Assembly: GCA_014905825.1 (NCBI GenBank)
Contig: JACGCN010000022.1
Location: 806,001 to 870,000 of the forward strand
Direction: 5' to 3'
Length of the DNA: 64,000 bases
DNA from: Lyophyllum atratum
Lineage: Eukaryota; Basidiomycota; Agaricomycetes; Agaricales; Lyophyllaceae
Shown here: positions 43,623 through 55,120 of the stretch, one piece after another
How positions within the stretch are numbered: position 1 is the stretch's first letter
Layout: the number at the start of each line of letters is the position of its first letter
Notes under the pieces: generated by a model
Databases searched by the model: none
What the model was told of the DNA's origin: nothing
Seen by the model: only the letters and a program-made list of their open reading frames with translations
Made by a program: the position numbers and the translations under genes

Positions 43623-45740
43623 TGCCTGAATATGATCTTACCCGCGTTTGGGCCCACAGGATCGAGACAGCACGCAACAGACACGTCCTAAAGTGCAAAA
43701 CCCCATATACATGTCAGTTTTGCCACCTGGCGTCTATTTCATGCTCTGTGACTCACAATGTCTGTTCTTTCTCTGTATAGTTAATCTCTTGCTCATTCCT
43801 CGTTGCTTTGCCATGGGTACAGCACAGAAAGGCTACACCACTGCCACTGTGGATAGGTCTGACTATGATGATGAGGTGGAACCACGGGATTCGACTTATA
43901 TTCCTAATCAGCACGATCTCAAAAGGGCAAAAAAGGAGCCCTTTGAGTACCTTCTGAGGCAAACTAAGCCCGGTGAGCTCTGTGCTGCCCCTCGAGGCAA
44001 ACAGCTCGTTATGGCTGCTGGACACGTGAGTCTGCGTTAATTTATTAAGTTCCTTGGTTCATACTTCTTTCTATGCATAGCACTGTGTCACCATCAGCTT
44101 TGGGCTTGAAGCCAGTTTACTGGAGATGTCTCGGAAGGATTTCGATGAGTTGTTTGCCAACGACTGCCCTGGCCCGAACAAGGACCGCTCCAAGTCGGAG
44201 AAGCTGCGTCAATTTGAAATGCCCCCCCACTTCATCGAACCTGGCACCTCCCCTAATACTAAACGATATGTTCGCATGTTCCTGGCTTTCGTATCTGACC
44301 ACTCAGCTTGGGTTCTAATGGACTTTGCTCGACTTGTGCGATTCCATGTTTGGAGCCGTACAGTCCCCTTTGCGCCACACGAATTCAAACCAGAGGCGAA
44401 GGTGCGACTTGACTTTGTCCATTGAGCCTTTAACTCACTTTTGATGCCAGCCTTGGATCCAGATGTGGAAGCCCTACGAATCCGGCCCTGACTGGGAGAG
44501 TGAACGGGAACTGTGCTTGGGAAACCTGGATCGCTGGCGTGGTGCAGTCCTCTCCGATGATAAGTTCGCTTCTAAACCGATTCTCCAGTCCATCGAGCAG
44601 AATGACTATCATGCCTTCAATGGCCTGGGCCGCCACCTGACCAATGACTTCCTACACGAGGCAGGTGTGTTTCCAGGCGCACCAATCATTTTTATCTGCG
44701 AATCGCAGACCACATTCGACTCTTTCAAGGCTATTTTGATCACGTATATGACTCAGTGGTCTTCTAAGGCGTATCTCAAGCTCTGTGGTGGCCGAGTCAA
44801 CTCGAAAAACCCGTTTTCCTTTCAGGCCAAGGCAGACGCTAATTACAGCACCCACTACCTTCGCATCTTCCGCAAGGCGTACACTCAGATGCCCAGTGCC
44901 CACTACAACCGTATGGCACATGCAGGTCTCTTCGACAAGGATCATATCATTGGTACGCCCCCTTTCTGCTCTTTATCTATCCTGAAATTCGACAAATAGT
45001 GATATGTTTGACTAGGAGCTGACTACGTTGCACGTGGTTCTGATATTTTGTCCGAGTTACAGACTTCTGCCTTTGTACCTATTTTCCATCATCTCGCCCC
45101 ACTTGATGCGTATACTGTGATTACTGCGAAAGTCCCAGAGGGCTGGCTTGATGGAGAATCCGTGAGTGCTTCATATTTCTAGTTACTCGAGCCGTATGCC
45201 TGACTTTGGGTTCATTTCCAAGGTGGAACCAAAGGATGTCCGTACTGAGGGATACAAGACCACACTGGGTCCGGCCAATTTCCATGAGCCCAAAGCCAAC
45301 ATGCTGAACGTGCAAGCGGCAGCTGCAGTAAAGGGGAAGCCTGGCCGCAAGAAAAAGGTATCCAAGATAGCATTTTTTATCATCTCCACCTTGCTGATAC
45401 CTCCAATGAAGGTCAATTCAGGTCTACCCGGTCGTCCTCGCCAAGAGCCATCAATCGCTAGTGTTCGCAAGGCAGCTGCAGCAATTGACCGGATCACAGT
45501 CATGTCTCAACAATTGCGAGAAAAGAGGTCGTTGGCCAAGGTCTATGGTGACCAGGAGGATTCTGATCAGGAGAGAAAGAGCTCATCATCAGTCCTACCG
45601 TTGCGCCGCACCCGATCTCAAGCTGGACTCTCAGGTTTGTTTTTCGGGACTTGCACCATTTGATAGAGGTTGATCAGCTAGATTTAGAAAACTTAGAAGC
45701 GGAACCAGTTCTGGGAAAGCGAGGACGTCGTTCATCTTAG
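43623..45740 (+). CDS. AT-hook-containing protein of unknown family
   Basis: The family is not recognised. The model starts at ATG 43623 (MPEYDLTRVWAHRIETARNR). A GT-AG intron (about 43711-43781) follows. Further exons carry DDEVEPRDSTYIPNQHDLKR, then HCVTISFGLEASLLEMSRKD, MFLAFVSDHSAWVLMDFARL, GRHLTNDFLHEAGVFPGAP and MPSAHYNRMAHAGLFDKDHI. The C-terminal part has two AT-hook-like motifs, KGKPGRKKK and GLPGRPRQEP, split by an intron (about 45357-45420). The last exon ends LGKRGRRSS at 45740. About seven exons join in frame, so the gene looks intact. The AT-hooks suggest binding to the minor groove of AT-rich DNA. It sits directly after the satellite and the RecQ remnant, so it may be part of the same element or an unrelated host gene. 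The start is the least certain part. Confidence 0.6.
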
Positions 45741-46797
45741 TGTGTCTCTAAGTAAATTTTATCTCACGCCTTGCACGCCTCTCACGCCTGTGCCACGCCG
45801 ACCATCCTCCGCTCATCCTAATTTACGCAAATTCTCATCAATCACTGAATCTCCATCCACCACCGCTGCAACTATCAAGTTAGGCGAAGTTCTACGTTAT
45901 GGAGTTGCCAGAAACCTATGTAGATAGAGTCAATAAAATTCACTACCATCGACCGATCAACAGTGAAACGGAGAGAACAAGTTCTGAACATTTTTCATGT
46001 ATCTATACAGGCTTGCCTCGGCCGATCCGTGGTTATACGAGCAGCGTGCCACTTGTCGGGCAAGCAAAGCTTTCGAGTTTGTTTCAAGTCGTCTGAAAAC
46101 CAGCAGGACTGATTATGTAAATGCTGACGTAAATTGGTGCATCATGTGTCTGCACCGACAAGTCCGGATAAAAGCTTGGTGCATCTGTGCTCTCTCGAAG
46201 AGATATCACAGAAGAGGCACCAGATCCACGCCATCGGACCCGATCGCCTTTCGAACCCAACGCCGACGTCATATTGGTCGATCCAGGTGTCCTCATATCG
46301 TGGCCCTCTCCCACTCCAGGAGGATGAGTTCTTCTCGACATCAGGTACGTTCAACTATTCACCAATCCTGCTGCACAATCTTCACCAGAAAAAAATGACG
46401 CGTAGGACACGCATTGTGCCCGAGGCCTTACAAGGAGCATAAAGTCGCGCTCGCATTCCGAGCATGACATGGACCCATTCCCTCGGAACGCTCGACGCAG
46501 GGTTCAGTTTCACATGCAACAGGTCGGAAAGTTTCTTTTTCCGTGCGTAGATCCCCCTGAATTATCAATTAGACGCTATCCCGAACAACAAGTTGAACTC
46601 GACACGATATCTGCGATCCTAGACCATCATCGTGATGATTAGATGACGCCAGCTCGAAACGTCTTTATAAACAGGTGTGGGCGATCCTACCCTCTATTCT
46701 CTATTTTTCTCGTCGCTTTACCTCTCCACTCATTTATTCTAGTATTGTTTCTATCTCTTGACAATGGACTCGGACTCGGATCCCATTGTATCCTCCG
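45741..46797. other. Intergenic; holds dispersed 34-nt repeat copy at 46103-46136
   Basis: No gene is supported. The 34-nt match to the repeat at 34.8-35.2 kb lies here. Upstream of 46764 a CT-rich leader (CTCTATTTTTCTCGTCGC) is consistent with a promoter for the C2H2 gene. Confidence 0.4.
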
Positions 46798-48233
46798 ATG
46801 ACATTCTCGGCTAGTAAGTCTAACAATGTTTCCAGCACCAACCACGCTCATACAGCCCTTGTTCTCAGTGCAGTCTGTCCTGTATGCAGTCTGCTCTTCG
46901 CAGAGAATGTCGCCATGAAGGAGCATCTGCAAACCCACAACGACGATCCTACCATCGCCTACCAGATGCATGGTACGCCTTTCCTGACCTCCCTTGACTA
47001 TGTCAACTCACCGCTGTGCAGGGCATGTGTACCTCTTGCACCGTGATCCCAGTACCCGTCGCTTTCCCTGTCCCTTTCCTACCTGCCACAATGTTTACCA
47101 GCCCGAGTCGTTGTATTCGCATATTGCGACAGATCACTCCCAGGTATGGATAGAACACGAGATCACTGGGTCCACTTACTGATCATTCATATCTGTAGCA
47201 CGAGCCGTATATGCCACCGACACCTGAGGACTCTGAGCTCCACCCATGCCTTCTCGGCCGTGCATACCTTCCATCTTCGCTGTCGGAAGCCTCCCCATAT
47301 GGCTCTGCCCAGAAAGGGAAAAGAAAAGCTGTCGACAGCCCTGTCCATCCTTACCGCATCCCGAGAACTCCTTTCACCCCTACCTCATTGCCAAAGCCCT
47401 CGTCACGCACCCCTCCAATTCCTTTCACCCCCGTCTCTTCAGCAAAGCCCTTCGTCGCCTCGCGCCAGCCCTCACGCCGCAATATTCCGGCCCCAGTTAC
47501 CCTCCGCATCCCGTCCAGTCCCCCGTTCTTTTACCAACCGGACTGCTCGTCGGATACCCTTGTCGGGTCGTCTTCTCCCTCTGGATCCTCACTTTCTGCC
47601 TCCGCTCAAATGACCACCATCCCACGCAGCAGCTTCAATGTTCACTGGGACGGAACCGCGATTCTCAACTACCTCAAACCGGTGGTGGAGATGGTCATTG
47701 ACGGATGCGTCGCCCATACCGTCCTAGAGCTGCCCAATGACAGCCACCACACATCGCTCCACCAATGCCCCCTGCCGCTCAGAACGTCCACCTCGCATTA
47801 CTATACATGCTACCGCCCGCTGCTTTTCACCACCGCTTCCGCCCTCGCTTGCTGGAGCTGCTGGTGCCCCCAACCCTTCCCTGACTTTGGCCATGACCAC
47901 TCAACAGGGAAGTCTTGCCGCAACGAACAGCACCAAGACTTCTGGCGCGCGGTGCCATATCTTGTATGGAGATGCACCGCTCTTCGGACCGCCGTCTTTG
48001 GGAGGTTGGGGTTGAGCGCGGACTGCCTCAGCACGACAGAAGAGTTTGCGCGGTGGCTCGTTCAAGTGACTGTACTCCCCGACCGGCGGATCACGAACCT
48101 CGTAGCCGTCGTCTATGCCTACTTTCACCTCAAGAATGAACGAAGGCTGCCTTCTCCACCATTCATTTTCGACGGCAAGTCTTTTGTCATTTTATTGTCA
48201 CCGCGTTTATCTGATGCCTCGTCTTCAACATAG
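46798..48233 (+). CDS. C2H2 zinc-finger protein of unknown role
   Basis: Two C2H2 fingers lie near the N-terminus: CPVCSLLFAENVAMKEHLQTH in one exon and, after a 49-nt intron (about 46974-47022), CPFPTCHNVYQPESLYSHIA then TDH. A third exon after an intron ending about 47199 encodes a Pro/Ser-rich region (RTPFTPTSLPKPSSRTPPIP) and a C-terminal globular part (FARWLVQVTVLPDRRITNLV, VVYAYFHLKNERRLP). The middle (about 47700-47950) may hide another intron. An alternative start, ATG 46764, would need a 22-nt intron, so I prefer ATG 46798, which is open to finger 1. It is probably a nuclear DNA-binding protein; the target is unknown. Confidence 0.5.
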
Positions 48234-48784
48234 ACGGGTCTCCTCTATAGCACTCGCTTTTCGCCCTCCGCACTGTTTACTGTACTCTACTCACGCATCT
48301 CGCTCTCGAATTCGTTGTACTTCACTCCACCATCAAATTGCCCCTGATGTTCATGTATCCGGCCTCGTCGTTAGCCGCCCGTTCTTTAGACCACTGATCC
48401 CCCCTGTTTCAACAATAGTAATAGTACAATGCAGGATAATGCCTGCCTTACGCCTCGCCCCCGCCGTGACCGAAACCTTGTGAGAGAAAACTCGTCCAAA
48501 ATACCGAAGCTGCTTATGTAAATTCATTGTCTACATTTGGAAGTGCTTGCGTAATTTCACCAACCTTCAACTTGAACCACCGTCAACATTCAATCTACAC
48601 TGGCTGTGGTCGCTATTGCGTGAGGCCACCTGATTACTATAATAAACTATTGCGCACTCTTTCCTGCATCTGAGCCTCGTAGAAAAACTCCTCCCGATCA
48701 CGGTAAGATCGCGCACAGTCGCAGCTTGGATTATAGCATTTCTGACTCTGTTTAATGGCATGCCTTACACAGTTCAACGATACT
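48234..48784. other. Intergenic between C2H2 and JmjC genes
   Basis: No gene is supported. It should hold the promoter of the JmjC gene. Confidence 0.4.
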
Positions 48785-51762
48785 ATGGAACAAGACGAAC
48801 TCGTGTCAGAAGGCTCGACCAACGAATCTAGTCAATGTGACTCGTAAGTCCTCACACTTTTAGCTGTCTGCATAATTTAACGCGCTATCATTGCAAACAG
48901 TGTTCAAGTAGCTACCATGGCTACACCCACAGTTGAGTTGGCTCTGCCTGAACTTGGTCCGCCACGCAAAAGGATGCGCCTTGAAGCCTCGGAACACAAG
49001 GAGAGACAGAAAGGCATCAGCCCTCGCAACGCGTCCGTCACAAGCCCCGAACCCACGTCCTCTCTTGCAGCGCAACCACCGCCTAGCATCTCAGGTCTCA
49101 GCATCATCAAGCCCACGCCGTCCATCGGCCTCACCGGGCGTTTCGAAGTAATCACTGACGCTCAAGGCAACACGACCACCTACTACAACACCGGTAACAG
49201 CATGATCCTGGTTCCCAACCACACCCCGACTGCACCTCGGGCCAAGTGGGCGCGTTACACCAAACCTGCAAGCGCAGCAGTCCACCCAGCAATCGCTCCC
49301 GCTCTCACATGGGCTTCTGCTGGACCGTCGCTCCCACCCGTGCCCCAAATGCCGCCAGCAAACTCTTTCGCGCATCCCATCGTCAATCCTACTTACCAGC
49401 TGGACGACCACGTGACGCCTCAAGGTCTCCTTACACTCGCCCCACCACCCACGGACGTTACTCAGAGCGAAAACTTCGCGTCCGTTCCCAGCATAACACA
49501 TCCCCCGCCTCCTCTTGGTCTGTCGTCCAGATACCCGCAGCCAGACACTATGGAGGATATCCCGATTGATCCGGCTCTTCTCCCTTCAGGAGCCGTTGAC
49601 GGCAACGCTAACCACGATGACCTGCTTGAGATGTCCACCGAAACTCTCGTTACACTCAGCACACCCGCAGCCGATCCTCAAGATCACTCCTTATCTCCCT
49701 TGACTCCACCGCCGGTCGACATCGCGACAGCCGAAACCCTGGACGAACCCCTGCAGTCTGTCTCTACATCTCCGTCCGACATCTCGAGCCCTTCCTTTTC
49801 CGCTCATTCTGATCACCCCGTCGATGACCCGCCTCTGTCTTCCACCGCGAGGAATTCACCAATGGAAATGCCCGATCGTGAACCACATCAGAGCGCGCTC
49901 GCTTCACCCGCTCAGACCATACACGAACCATCCGCTCCCGCCCGCAAGACGGACTTCATCTCAGAAGTCGTTCCTTACGAGATCTCACCGCACGCTCCCA
50001 CTGTCGAATGGCCAAGTGGCGCCAAAACCGTGCTCCCATTCATACCCGATTCCAACAACTCGGAGATCAACCTTATCTATAAAGTAAGTACAATGTATCG
50101 TCATCTCAATTGTACTAATCCCGTTATCTCGTTTGCTCAGGATGCGGAAGCTGTAGCACGACTCGCCCAATACGAAGCGTCTACGAAATCTCCATTCATC
50201 ATGCACATGGACGCGCGCCCGTATCAATTTCGGGAGTGGGAGCTAGCTCAGCAATGTCTCGAAAATCTCGGTCGTGGCAACACTGTCGTGATTAACAACT
50301 ACCCTTGTGTCTCAAACGTCGACTTCAACACCTACTTGGAACAAAGCGAACTCACTCTCAGAAGTCCTCGACGCGATATTCTCGGTTAGTGATGAGCAAA
50401 ACCTATGTTAATAAGCTGACATTATCTGCCGTAGATATGGAAGTACGGCACGCAGATGTTGAACACCCTCATATTCAACGGACGCTGCAGGACTTTATTG
50501 AGAGCGCCACGGATCACAGCAAAGTGCAGTGTATCCTATCGCTTGAATTGGGGCAAAGTGTTTGTCCACCGGTTGTCGCGTAAGTCTGCGTCGTCATATA
50601 TAAAGATTGAGCTCTCGTTGACCCTCTCACAGTCACCTAGACCACGGTTACACGCACGGACTCACGAATGTCCGTGATCTCTCCGAAAAAACCACCGTAC
50701 TGGACGACCACTACCGGACCCGGAACTGGGCCCTTGCACATCACGCAGCCGTCCACACGCTGGAACACCACGATGCAGACGGCCAGGGGACCCAGTTTAC
50801 GATAAGGGTAGGAGCCAAACAGTGGGGCATTCTGCGGCCGAAAGGATACACCGAGGCGCAGACGCGCGCAGCACTCGAAGACCTCCACGATCAATTCCTA
50901 CGTGATGGGCTAACTGAAGACACCTGGCAGCTCGCATGGGAGAAACTAGGGGGTGAGGCGTATATCATCGATTGCCAACCTGGCGATCTTGTGTAAGCTA
51001 CCTTACATGTCGTCTCCTATCAGCCAACTTACGACATCTCAGGTTGATGCCCCCCGGTGCTTTCCATGCCGTATATACACCTATACGCAGCATCGCTCTT
51101 GGAGGGCACTTCTTAACGTATAACACCCTTCATTTGACCGAGGTGTCCCGCGCCTACGATCATAGAAAGGCGCGCCTTGTCACCAATGCCGATCACCCGA
51201 GTATCCACCTCACCCTGTCAGGTATGATGGTCACCCTGTTTCGCGAACCCTCGAAGATCAGTGGGTATCTCCTAGTCCTTGTATCATCTCGTACTAATCC
51301 GTCTTCCCAGAATTGCATACCAAGTGTATACAGGCACTGTGCCGCATGGTCATACATTACGACGATTACATAGCGGATACCGGAAAAGGTCATCTTACGA
51401 GGGCGATACACAGCCTTGCGAAGAACAACAGGATATGCAAACTGGCAAGGATTTTAGCTCAAACAATCGTCGAAGGCATGGGATGGGACCTTGGGAGAGA
51501 CAGCGATTTCCTATTCACCGGTGGATCAAACGGATGGATGGATCCAGGTGACTTGATCGATGCAGAACGATTTTCGTCCGTTCTCGCGCTGTTCAACGGC
51601 ACGGAACTCCGGGAACCTGGCGAGGCACCAACCCCTCCCTCCATCCAGGACATTATCAACGGGACATGGATCAGGCCGTCGCTAGCGCCAATCATCCCCG
51701 ACGATATCGCGCCGGTCGAAGAATCATTTGGCCGAAGACTTAGAGTACGCAAGATAAAATAG
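48785..51762 (+). CDS. JmjC-domain protein (putative 2OG oxygenase / histone demethylase-like)
   Basis: The first exon MEQDELVSEGSTNESSQCDS joins VQVATMATPTVELALPELG through an intron at about 48846-48901. A likely nuclear localisation signal, PPRKRMRLE, follows, then a long Pro/Ser/Thr-rich disordered region. The JmjC region begins around ARPYQFREWELAQQCLENLG. It shows the metal-binding HxD in TLEHHDADGQGTQF, a 2OG-contacting Lys position in VGAKQWGILRPKG, PGDLVLMPPGAFHAVYTP with the distal His, and ALGGHFLTYNTLHLTEVSR. A helical C-terminal domain ends RRLRVRKIK at 51762. Introns of about 47-65 nt lie at, for example, 50084-50140, 50384-50434, 50581-50635, 50994-51042 and 51225-51310. Catalytic residues look complete. 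JmjC enzymes usually demethylate histone lysines; this lineage-expanded type has no assigned substrate. No clear reader domain is fused to it. Confidence 0.8.
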
Positions 51763-53318
51763 TAGACCGCTACATTTTTGTACACAAGAAGATAAGCCAC
51801 CGCCCCTGTACATATATACCTCCTCCCCTCCCACGTACCACACATACCTGCTTATGAACATGTCTCTGCTGTTAACCTAATTCTAACCCTGAGCATATTG
51901 GCGACGACTCGGCGGTGTAACATGTCCTTCCAATGGTAAGACAGTCCCAAGAGAGCTAAGGGCAGTCTGCATAGAACGGAGAACCTCGTCGTGTTCGCTG
52001 AGCATCGCTTGTCGTTGGAGAAAGCAGAGCGCTGGTGTTGGATAAACTGAGGATAAGATAGTTGATCATATCTCGTTCCCAATTCAGTACGATCAATTTA
52101 CGTAATCATTTGCATAAGCAACCAATAGCCACCTTGCTCGCGTCTCAAAGGCCTCAAGCTGGATCTGACGGACGACACACCCCAAGGTCCCGCAAGATCT
52201 CCCAGATATTGTCTAGTCGGCTCCGATTCACGTAGGCACCTTAAAAATTGTAAGACCAAAATAATCCTGTGACGCACCCAACGTATTATTTCAGCCGCAC
52301 AAGAGTTTTCATCCTTGTACTATCGCTGTTAAGAATTGAAGAGCTCTTTTGACCTGAGCCGTACACATTGTTTTCTCCCGAAGATTGCTGAACATTGTGT
52401 TGAGAAAAAATTAAGCATTCGAAATGAAGTGGGTATTTGCCAGTTGGAGGAGTCGAACCCACAGTGGCAGTTATACATGTGATGGGAAGTTGTGCCCACC
52501 AGAGGTGTTAGCCTACTCCGTCATGTTCTCTCAGCATGGTCGGCGCAGGCTGTGGAGAGTACACCCAACTTCATGTGCGTCACCAATTTATTGTTTATAT
52601 CAGTCCCCTCAGATGTCTGCATCTTATCCTGGCTCTCACTTTACTCTCAATGCGCGCCATTCCAATGAATCACCGCTCAAGCTTGTATTTCCAGCCAAAT
52701 ATAGTGGAACCTTCCTCGGTCATGTCGAAATCGTGCCCTGAATGATCATCGCTGCTTCTGAGATCAGTTACGCTCAACTTGGGAAGAGAAGTGCTCTGAT
52801 CCGTGGTCGTTCTCATGCCTTCCATGTGACGAGGTATGCGCTTCCCAGCAGGTCACGGCTTTCGTCTTCTCATCTTAACCGTGTCATTCGTCATCTGTCC
52901 TTCCTCTTTGAGGGCATAGCTGATCCACAAGCGTTTCGAACCGCCAAGAATGCGCCCCCCTCGCGCCTCTTTTCATTAGAAATTCTTGTCTGATGAATCA
53001 GAAGCACAGAGAACCTCGTCATATCCTCCGGATGCGTGCCTCCCGACCTGCCAGTTGTACAGCCCCTTCTCCTGTACCTCCTCACTTCGATCAACCGCTC
53101 ACGTTCTCGGTCGACCATGATATAAAACGGTGTCAATGCCTACCTCCTCCCTTTCTTCCACTGAGTACATCTCTTTGTAACCATGCGTAAAAAATACCAC
53201 ATCACGTATGTTGTTACTACGCATCTTTACCACATACCTGCTCATTTTCTCTTTCAGTACTAGTCTTCGGCAATCTGAGCCAGCAGTGCGAAATATTGCA
53301 TTCCCATCGCCGCCCAAT
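51763..53318. other. Gene-poor stretch; tRNA-like fragment on minus strand near 52440-52530
   Basis: On the minus strand GGAGTAGGCTAACACC (A-box-like) and GGGTTCGACTCC (B-box-like) lie about 60 bp apart, but the T-stem is mispaired. It is probably a SINE or tRNA relic. Other short frames are unsupported. Confidence 0.35.
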
Positions 53319-53485
53319 TAACGTGAAAATTCCAACAGCCGGTGCTCATAGACCTTGTCAGCTCAGATGCAGAGCAGGTACTTGCTACCATATCCCATCG
53401 CCCTCTATTTGACGTGAACATTCCAACAGCCGGCGCTCATAGACCCTGTCAGCTCGGATGCGGAGCAGGTACTTGCTACCATATA
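53319..53485. repeat. Direct repeat of about 77-80 bp, two copies
   Basis: Both copies contain ATTCCAACAGCCGG, GCTCATAGACC, TGTCAGCTC and GAGCAGGTACTTGCTACCAT with a few substitutions. No function is apparent. Confidence 0.85.
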
Positions 53486-53877
53486 GCAGTTGCATATTCT
53501 CAGCGCTGATGATGTCTTCGCAAGGACGAGGCATCAAGCGATCCATTACAATCCTCGGTAAGACTCCCCATACCATGATACGTTACAGCCTCATCCTATT
53601 TCCAAGAACGGCAAGACGTCTTCTCCAGCATTGGTCAATACACGCCTGCACATTGAGACCGCAAAGCGGCGACTTAGCGCTACGGCGTTGGGCAAGAGGA
53701 AAGATGTGAGACACGCCCTCTAGTCTGAAAACCCATCTGACCGTTACACAACAACCTTCTCACAGCCGCCCGCGGATGGCATCCGTGAATACAGCAGCTC
53801 CTCCGCTGATGCTCCGCGACGCGCCCACTTCCTTATGGGATCATCTCCGACCATGCCGGTGAATACTGATAACCGAC

Positions 53878-54216
53878 ATGCTCTCAATTGTTCACTCACA
53901 GATCTTCCAGGACGATGATGATGCTTCAAGTATCAATCATCAAATCAGTCAACAGCTCTCCCGCCTCCTGGAACTTCAGGAAACCCAACTTGCCATTTTG
54001 CGACGTTCCCTGGAAGTGCAACGGCAAACTCTCCAGATCCTCAAGTTCCAGGGTCCAGCTCTACCAGAGGACTCCATGCCACGAAGCTCTCCCGCAATGG
54101 AGATGGACCATGAACCCAGCGATATAGTGTTTGGCCATGACTTGAGCGCTGCAGATTTTCCAGAGGAACGTAGTTCCCAGGTTTTTGGCTATGACAGCGA
54201 TGCTATTTTCAACTGA
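53878..54216 (+). CDS. Small coiled-coil protein, 112 residues
   Basis: An open frame from ATG 53878. After a short acidic stretch (FQDDDDAS) a regular heptad pattern runs through INHQISQQLSRLLELQETQL and AILRRSLEVQRQTLQILKFQ, a clear amphipathic coiled coil. A Met/Asp/Glu-rich tail follows, ending at 54216. No family is recognised. Similar short Gln/Leu-rich coiled-coil proteins occur as orphan genes in basidiomycetes. An upstream exon is possible, because a splice-like TTCACTCACAG lies inside the frame. The frame could be accidental, but the heptads argue for coding. Confidence 0.4.
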   Translation: MLSIVHSQIFQDDDDASSINHQISQQLSRLLELQETQLAILRRSLEVQRQTLQILKFQGPALPEDSMPRSSPAMEMDHEPSDIVFGHDLSAADFPEERSSQVFGYDSDAIFN

Positions 54217-54335
54217 TCGTACAGTAGTTATTTGCGGGGAGTCCCCAGATACGACGCACTCGGCCACGCTCGCCCTCGTGGCACATAGCACTACTAAAAT
54301 ATTTTATTTGCTGTTCTCCTGTCCACAATTAGCAG

Positions 54336-54442
54336 TCAGAGGTTAGGTCAGGTTAGCGGTTAGGCGTTGTAACACGCGCGCAGCGCGCTTTAGGGCTTCG
54401 AGTTAGGTTAGGCGTTAGGTTAGGTTAGGAGTTAGGGTTCAC
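54336..54442. repeat. Degenerate telomere-like TTAGG repeats
   Basis: About ten TTAGG/TTAGGC/TTAGGG/GGTTAG units occur within 107 bp. They could be an interstitial telomere-like tract. The units are irregular and mixed with GC-rich sequence (CGCGCGCAGCGCG). Confidence 0.6.
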
Positions 54443-55120
54443 GGCGTGAGTATATTGCACGAACGAGGCTTTAGTGTGCCAACCTGAGATGACCCGGTTC
54501 GGGGGACCCCCCAAGCGCAGCGAGGGAGGGGAGGGTCATTGAATGGTTGGCCCTCTCCGTGCGCGGTGGCGAAAATTCTTGTGTATGGGAGGCACAATCA
54601 AGACGTACGCTACCCCCATCGTGTGCCCGGCTGTGCATCTGTCCTCTATACGTCACTTGGAAAACTTCAAGTGGAAAGCTCACAGCGGCATTCTCATATA
54701 AAACTTCCAGGGAGCATACTGAAGAGCCCCTGCCTTCTATGGATTCCCCAATGCCGATATCAAAGCGGGCGAGTAGTTCTTGCTGGGCGTTCGACACCGC
54801 ACCTCCATCCTGTTCATATACCTGCCACTGTTTCTCCTTACATTTCCCATTGCGCACCCGACCTTCCTTTACATGCATGCTTATTTCTCATGCCGCCCAC
54901 CTCTGCAAAGGACGTCCTTCGCACATCATATCTTGCTAGCCACTCCTTCCGCATCTACCTCTTTTATCGATACTTCATATCCAATCGCCTTCTACTACTT
55001 GTGCATATTCTCATTATAATCATATTCATAGCAACACCAAGGCCATGCGGCGGTGATAATCAATGAGGTGACCCTGACTCATTGATGGGAACTTGACGCG
55101 CATCGGGAAAATCCGGCCTC
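54443..55120. other. No gene supported
   Basis: Overlapping open frames on both strands lack motifs and splice support. It probably contains the SET-gene promoter. Confidence 0.4.

Noticed and set aside
46764..46835. A 22-nt intron (GTAAGTCTAAC...CAG) joining MDSDSDPIVSSDDILG to the first C2H2 exon
   Set aside because: The splice signals look good but the length is far below usual fungal introns, and a simpler start at ATG 46798 keeps the frame open.
54539..55066. Plus-strand 175-codon frame with hydrophobic C-terminus
   Set aside because: Composition is pyrimidine-driven, other frames are equally open, and there is no splice or domain support.
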